Source: Daphnia pulex (lineage: Eukaryota > Arthropoda > Branchiopoda > Diplostraca > Daphniidae). From it: a DNA stretch of 64,000 nt. The stretch spans positions 6,718,501 to 6,782,500 of the forward strand of contig NC_060028.1 in NCBI RefSeq assembly GCF_021134715.1, given 5' to 3'. How positions within the stretch are numbered: the stretch's first letter is position 1; the number at the start of each line of letters is the position of its first letter. Shown here piece by piece: positions 59,695 to 64,000 of this stretch. The notes under the pieces are model-generated. The model was not told where the DNA came from. It saw only the letters and a list, made by a program, of their open reading frames with translations, and searched no databases. A program made the translations under genes and the position numbers.

Positions 59695-60185
59695 GTGTTT
59701 AAGGGACAATCAAGGACACCACTTACTCCAGTCCAAAAATCCCCTGCCAAAGAAGATCCATTGCCATCTAATCCATCAGAGAGGGAGAAAAGAAATCAAA
59801 AGAAATCTGATGAAAAACTACCACTTCTGATAAAAAAGGATATCACGAAGAAAAAAATGGCCAGTAAAGAAGTAATTGATTTTTCCAAGCTCCCAATGCT
59901 TGACCTTATTTACTACAGTCCAGCTGATGGACAAAGACCGTAAAGCAAATAACATTTTGATTGCTACCATTTTTATATAATTTTTGTTTTGTTGCCAGAG
60001 CAAGAGTTTCACAGGAAGTTGAGGAAGAAGAAGACGCCGTTTCGCAATGCACCATGCCAGCAGTGCCGGAAGATCGCCCCAAGGGAGAAATACTAGACGA
60101 TTGCATCATCTTCAGATTCACTAGCACTAGAGAATGTCCTTGTACGATGAGGTGCATTGCTAATGGGTTGAATTTGTTTTATTGA
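59654..60185 (+). pseudogene. BDP1 (TFIIIB B'')-like fragment
   Basis: In a different frame from the previous fragment, an open stretch from about 59654 to 59939 reads KSFADIERVFKGQSRTPLTP, a lysine-rich segment, then FSKLPMLDLIYYSPADG. A donor (CC|GTAAAG) and an acceptor before 59999 join in phase to VSQEVEEEEDAVSQC and PEDRPKGEILDDCIIF, ending at 60185. The LPMxDLIYY block followed by an acidic stretch and a short GxILDD segment is reminiscent of the region before the SANT domain of the RNA polymerase III factor BDP1. The SANT domain itself is absent. Assignment is from memory and tentative; the fragment is probably not functional. Confidence 0.35.
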
Positions 60186-61504
60186 AGGCCCTGGCTCAAT
60201 TACTTAATCAGTAGCTTGATTGTCTCTAGAAACCTCCTCAAAAATCATTAACATTACTTGATCTTGTGTTGAATTTTTTTTCTAAGTTTGAGGTTGTTGC
60301 TACGACATCTTCGTTTGATTTGGCAAATTTTGTGACCACATTCGACGAACGGGCAACCGACACCAAATTGGGGGGCTATTTTTGGCCTTGCCCTTCTCAT
60401 CGTGCTAATTGATAGAAACTTAAATCGCAAATTACCACTTCTAGCTTCTAATCTAGGCTTAAACTAGAGAGTAGAGACAAGTGGAAACGAAATGTCGAAA
60501 TGGGCAAATGGAAAATGGGAGTTTCACAGCGTTTCATTATCCTTACTGCCACCAATCGACAAAAAAAAACGATTCGTTTGACGCGCAATTTTTTGAAAAA
60601 AATTTCCGCGTTTTGGGGCAAGAAAAGTGAATTTTAGCATGTATTTCCATATTTGACCGCTAGATGGTGTTTCGGTGAAACTTGTTTTGGTTTTTCTGAA
60701 ACTTTTTTGTTGTGATGGAACCGGCGTGCCATAATCATGAGACACTGATTTTTACACTGATGTTGAAAACGTATCGTTGGATACTCAATATGGCGTACTT
60801 TTCTTTCCTACATTTTTCTTCGTAAAAATGTTAATTGATGTTTGGATTCTTGGATGTTCTTGTATTAATTATTTTTGTGTGAATTAAAAGTGTTCTGTAT
60901 TTGAAAAAAATTAACGTATTTTTAAAATAAAATACATTTATTTTAAAATAGTGGGGTTGGAAAATACAAGTTCTCGGGTTTTTCAAAAATACCAAATAAA
61001 ATAAAATAAAATACCAAATAAAATACAGTATTTTAATATTCATTTGAAAAGTAAAAAATACCAAATAAAATAAAATAAAATACAAATACTTTTTTTTTCT
61101 ACGACCTTCTTTTGTTTACTTAGTCAAGCTAGTGAAGCTACGCATAATATCTGGTGAATTTGTGAATAGTAGAATTTAAAAAAAGTAAAAGAAATTTTGT
61201 TATGATTTGTTGGGTGGTCCAGTCCAGTTCCGTTTATTAAATTAACTGATCAATGATTAATGGATTGATTTCAATGAGATTCAAGTCATTCAACAGGGTT
61301 ACTGATGAACTTTGAATTATGTTTGAGAAAATTAGAAAAAATTACTTTTCAAACAAACTAGCTTTAGTTCGCATTCGCTTTGCCGTTAGAATATCACTGG
61401 CGGCAGTGTTTTATTGTCGGCTGCTAGTGAAATTCTTAAATACTGCACAGTAGGAAAAGGAACTAGAGTGTCGAGAATGGACATAATTTTTTTAAAATTG
61501 TCGA
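60186..61504. other. No gene; A/T-rich minisatellite-like stretch
   Basis: At about 60985-61086 repeated units of ATACCAAATAAAATAAAATA occur two to three times, interspersed with related AAATAC motifs. The rest is featureless A/T-rich DNA. Confidence 0.5.
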
Positions 61505-61797
61505 CAGAGCTATAGAATACTGGTTGCGCCACTGCCATGTTAACTCCTCCTCTCGGAAATTTTCTCTGGGGCTGAAGCCAACTTTAGCAATCGATAGTGA
61601 AAATCGGAGCTAACATATCGATCTCGCTCCTTGCCACTCCTCCACTTTTCCCTCCATTCCTTACCTTACTTCCCCAAACACCCGCCGTGGCGCTTATAGC
61701 TAAGGAGCAGGGCAGGCAAGCAGGCTTCACTTCCAGAGAAAAAAAGCCATGGAAGGGCTCGCCATATGAGTGCCGGTACCAGTATTCTATAGCTCTG
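61505..61797. mobile_element. MITE-like element with perfect 20-bp terminal inverted repeats
   Basis: CAGAGCTATAGAATACTGGT at 61505-61524 is exactly complementary to the 20 bases at 61778-61797. The 293-bp interior contains no ORF of note and is relatively C-rich. The CAG start resembles hAT-type ends, but the neighbouring 8-mers (ATTGTCGA and CCTATAAC) are not duplicated. Confidence 0.6.
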
Positions 61798-62097
61798 CCT
61801 ATAACTTAAAACAGTTGTTAAAATACAGTTTTTTTTTTTACCTTTTATAGCCTAATTTTTTATACATGGGTTTTAGGGGGGGTCTTCGCGTTTACTACGT
61901 AATTAGGGGGGAGGGGGTATCCGATTTTACTCAGCTTACCACAATTGGAGGGGGGAGGGGGTACAAAAACACCCAAAAGCTACTACGTAATTTATGAACA
62001 GCCCCAGAGCATCTGGTTCTGTGTGTGAGTTATTTTTTTTTAATGATGAATATGATTATTTTCAGAGCAAAAACCAAGCCACGCTAATAACACAGTA

Positions 62098-62301
62098 CAC
62101 TCACTTCCATAAATAACGATACAGGGGAAAGCGCAAAACAACGCACCTATATTGGACACAGTGGTGTACAGCCTTTGTTGTTTGTTATCGAGAGGGAAGG
62201 GTTAAATTTTTTTCTTTGTAAGAAAGAAGAATTTTGGATAAAGCCAAAATAGGTGCGTTGTTTTGCGCTTTGGCCTGTATCGTTATTTATGGAAGTGAGT
62301 G
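62098..62301. mobile_element. MITE with about 57-bp inverted repeats and TA target duplication
   Basis: The left end CACTCACTTCCATAAATAAC continues for nearly 60 bp (through AAGCGCAAAACAACGCACC) and is mirrored at the right end with very few differences. TA dinucleotides flank both ends (62096-62097 and 62302-62303). The 204-bp length, near-complete inverted symmetry and lack of coding sequence fit a Tc1/mariner-type miniature element. Confidence 0.82.
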
Positions 62302-62359
62302 TACAACTGATTGGGTTAGGACAGCTAGAAAGTTTATTTCTAAAGTTGTCGTTTATCAA

Positions 62360-62625
62360 CAGATGTCCATGACCTAGTGGTTATGGGTCCGAACACATCT
62401 GCGGATGATGGTCGTGAGAAATTTGGGTTGGTGGTTTTAAAAACGCTGTGTGTAACGCTTGACCAAGTATAATATACAAGTGTTCTCCGTCTGGGTGCCC
62501 ACAATCATGATATTCATGGGTATGCCATGTTTCTAATAAGCAATAATAAGGAATATTAGAATTAGACTAACACCGGCGAGACAGCCCCTATAGCCGTCTT
62601 ATTATTTGCCTCTGACTAACAACTT
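62360..62625 (+). repeat. Possible tRNA-derived SINE
   Basis: TGACCTAGTGGTTATGGG near 62371 resembles an RNA polymerase III A box. About 40 bp later GATGGTCGTGAGAAATTTGG resembles a mutated B box. The following 190 bp (ending GACAGCCCCTATAGCC and a T-rich end) could be the SINE body. No cloverleaf can be folded, so it is not a tRNA gene. Flanking direct repeats were not identified. Confidence 0.35.
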
Positions 62626-63946
62626 GTAAGTGTTTTTCTTTTGTTTTTTCTTGTTATACACTAATGTTCCGTAATTCTAAGCATATCTGGTAGTAAAATG
62701 TATTGACAAATATTTAAAAAAATTTATTTTCTATAACTGATTACTGATTGAGATTAGGCTACTAAGCCAAAAATAACAACAATTTCTTCTATAGGATTGG
62801 TTAAAATCTGAGCGCACATAAAAGTTTTTTAAAATCCGTTTTAACCGCTTGAAGATTTTATTTCTACCGGCTGTTAGGATATTTTAAGGAATTACAAAAT
62901 ATTTTATTTATTTTGCGAATTGAAAAATTACACTCAAACCATAAGTCCATAAGTTACACAACTTCGTTGACTTGCGACTAAGACCGAGACTTTCAAGAGA
63001 AAGGCGGCCAATGGTCTGCTCCCTTTTTTTCGAGCTTGACCTAAGGTCGCATTTTGGTTAGCAGCTATTTTCAGCAGCTGAATTGCTGAATACTAAATCA
63101 GCTGGTCATTTTCAGCCATCATCCCCCTCCCTGAGAAAAGTTTAATAAAATAGATTTTTTTTTCAAAAATCAAAAAGGTACGTTTAACGATATTTCAAAA
63201 AAAATTATTATTTTTACTGGTAGAAGGCTTCGGAGTGGTTACTCGCGTGGTAAGCAAAATCTTTTGAACTTCAAACATGGCCCTAAAATACCCAAAATGT
63301 TGAGTTTCAGGGCTCCAAATCATTCTCCAGCCTTCAGCCAGAATCACCTCCACCTCCAGTATCTAATACTATAGTAGTTTGATTTTGACGGGTGTGTAAT
63401 ATTCAAAAACATTGGTGCACATTTCAGGATTCCGTCATGTGTCGACGATTGAATAAGCCGGTGGTGGTCATATTCTTTTTCGTCGAATTGCCTGATATAC
63501 CTATAAATACAAAACAAGCCCTTTTCTTTAATACTACTACACGTATCCCAAGAACACCGCGTTTTTGCCTCGGGTTATCTATAAAAAATTGATAGTTACG
63601 CAATCTAGCTAATTCCCATGAAAGGTTCAAGAGGCAACTGTAACCGTGGAACTTTGTTGATATGGGCACTTGGGCGGCCGGGAAAAGAGAGAGACTCTAT
63701 GGGATGGGCGGCAAACAGTTTTGGGCGCGATGACCAAATGAGAGCAGCGCAGCGTAGGCACCAGCAGCAACCGCGGTATTAACTGCTTCTTGATACCCGA
63801 GATGCCTCATTTTTATACAGTTTGAAACTGATATGTTTCTAGTCTCTATCTAGTCGACTGGCCGCTCACTCTAAACAGAGAAAAACACACAATTTTATCA
63901 GAATTTACCATCATTTTGTTGGATCTACGACCGACCTTCTTAGAGG
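62626..63946. other. No gene recognised
   Basis: About 1.3 kb, A/T-rich at first and more complex after 63650. It probably includes the promoter and 5' UTR of the gene starting at 63947 if that call is right. No motif can be named with confidence. Confidence 0.35.
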
Positions 63947-64000
63947 ATGAAACTCGAAATCATTCCGACTTCTGAAATGTTCAAGGACGCGTTAGAAATA
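63947..64000 (+). CDS. Possible N-terminus of a gene running off the right edge
   Basis: ATG at 63947 opens a frame that is still open at the window end (MKLEIIPTSEMFKDALEI, 18 codons). The context is less repetitive than the preceding DNA and the peptide composition is protein-like. Too short to identify. Confidence 0.35.
   Translation, partial: MKLEIIPTSEMFKDALEI

Noticed and set aside
60985-61086. CRISPR-like array
   Set aside because: Units are A/T-rich and contiguous with no spacers of constant length, and the genome is eukaryotic; this is a simple minisatellite.
62360-62440. tRNA gene
   Set aside because: A-box-like and B-box-like motifs are present but no acceptor stem or cloverleaf can be formed; kept only as a possible SINE.

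Overview
The window reads as nuclear DNA of an arthropod. The best guess is a Daphnia-like microcrustacean: genes are split by many short GT-AG introns (often 60-90 bp), are packed between stretches of DNA-transposon and LTR-retrotransposon debris, and have clear animal orthologues. The species assignment is inference, since no marker gene is present. All gene models below were built by hand from reading frames, splice signals and phase bookkeeping; no search was run.

Layout. (1) 1-4376, minus strand: the 5' part of a proline-rich protein gene running off the left edge, with a 2.6-kb first intron. (2) 4377-10646: gene-poor, with microsatellites. (3) 10647-11930, plus: a seven-exon CRAL-TRIO lipid-transfer protein. 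(4) 12999-22609, plus: a membrane ADAM metalloprotease of the meltrin (ADAM12/19) type with two alternative last exons, giving a 961-aa short-tail and a 1673-aa long proline-rich-tail form. (5) 22950-23847 minus and 24263-25532 plus: a head-to-head pair, a C20orf27 (ADISSP/UPF0687) homologue and AAGAB (adaptin-binding p34), sharing about 0.4 kb of upstream DNA. (6) 27091-28032, plus: an unrecognised protein with a transmembrane segment, a furin-type site and a TATA promoter. (7) 28919-29868: a short hAT transposon with a perfect 8-bp target duplication. (8) 30168-30890, plus: a single-exon Josephin deubiquitinase (ataxin-3-like). (9) 31591-35609, plus: the NFX1/shuttle craft homologue (RING, NF-X1 zinc fingers, R3H).

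The right half is mostly mobile and decayed DNA. Two tandem copies of an RNase III-like fragment (37706-38762) are cut by a 2.9-kb TIR element with TA flanks (38765-41667), which carries two minus-strand genes of a transposon-associated type. Beyond lie gene fragments (one Rho-kinase-like) and a near-pristine Ty1/copia element (43846-49133): identical 344-bp LTRs, 5-bp target duplication, one long open pol frame, but gag carries an intron-like insert and a premature stop. From 49 kb to the end there are tandem and inverted repeats, MITE-like elements, a possible SINE, pseudogene pieces (one BDP1-like) and, at the right edge, a possible gene start.

The single-copy genes are ordinary cellular genes with no sign of a shared pathway. 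The parts most worth a second look are the alternative ADAM tails, the intron-like insert in the young copia gag, the two-gene TIR element, and a perfect 53-bp palindrome at 51358-51410.
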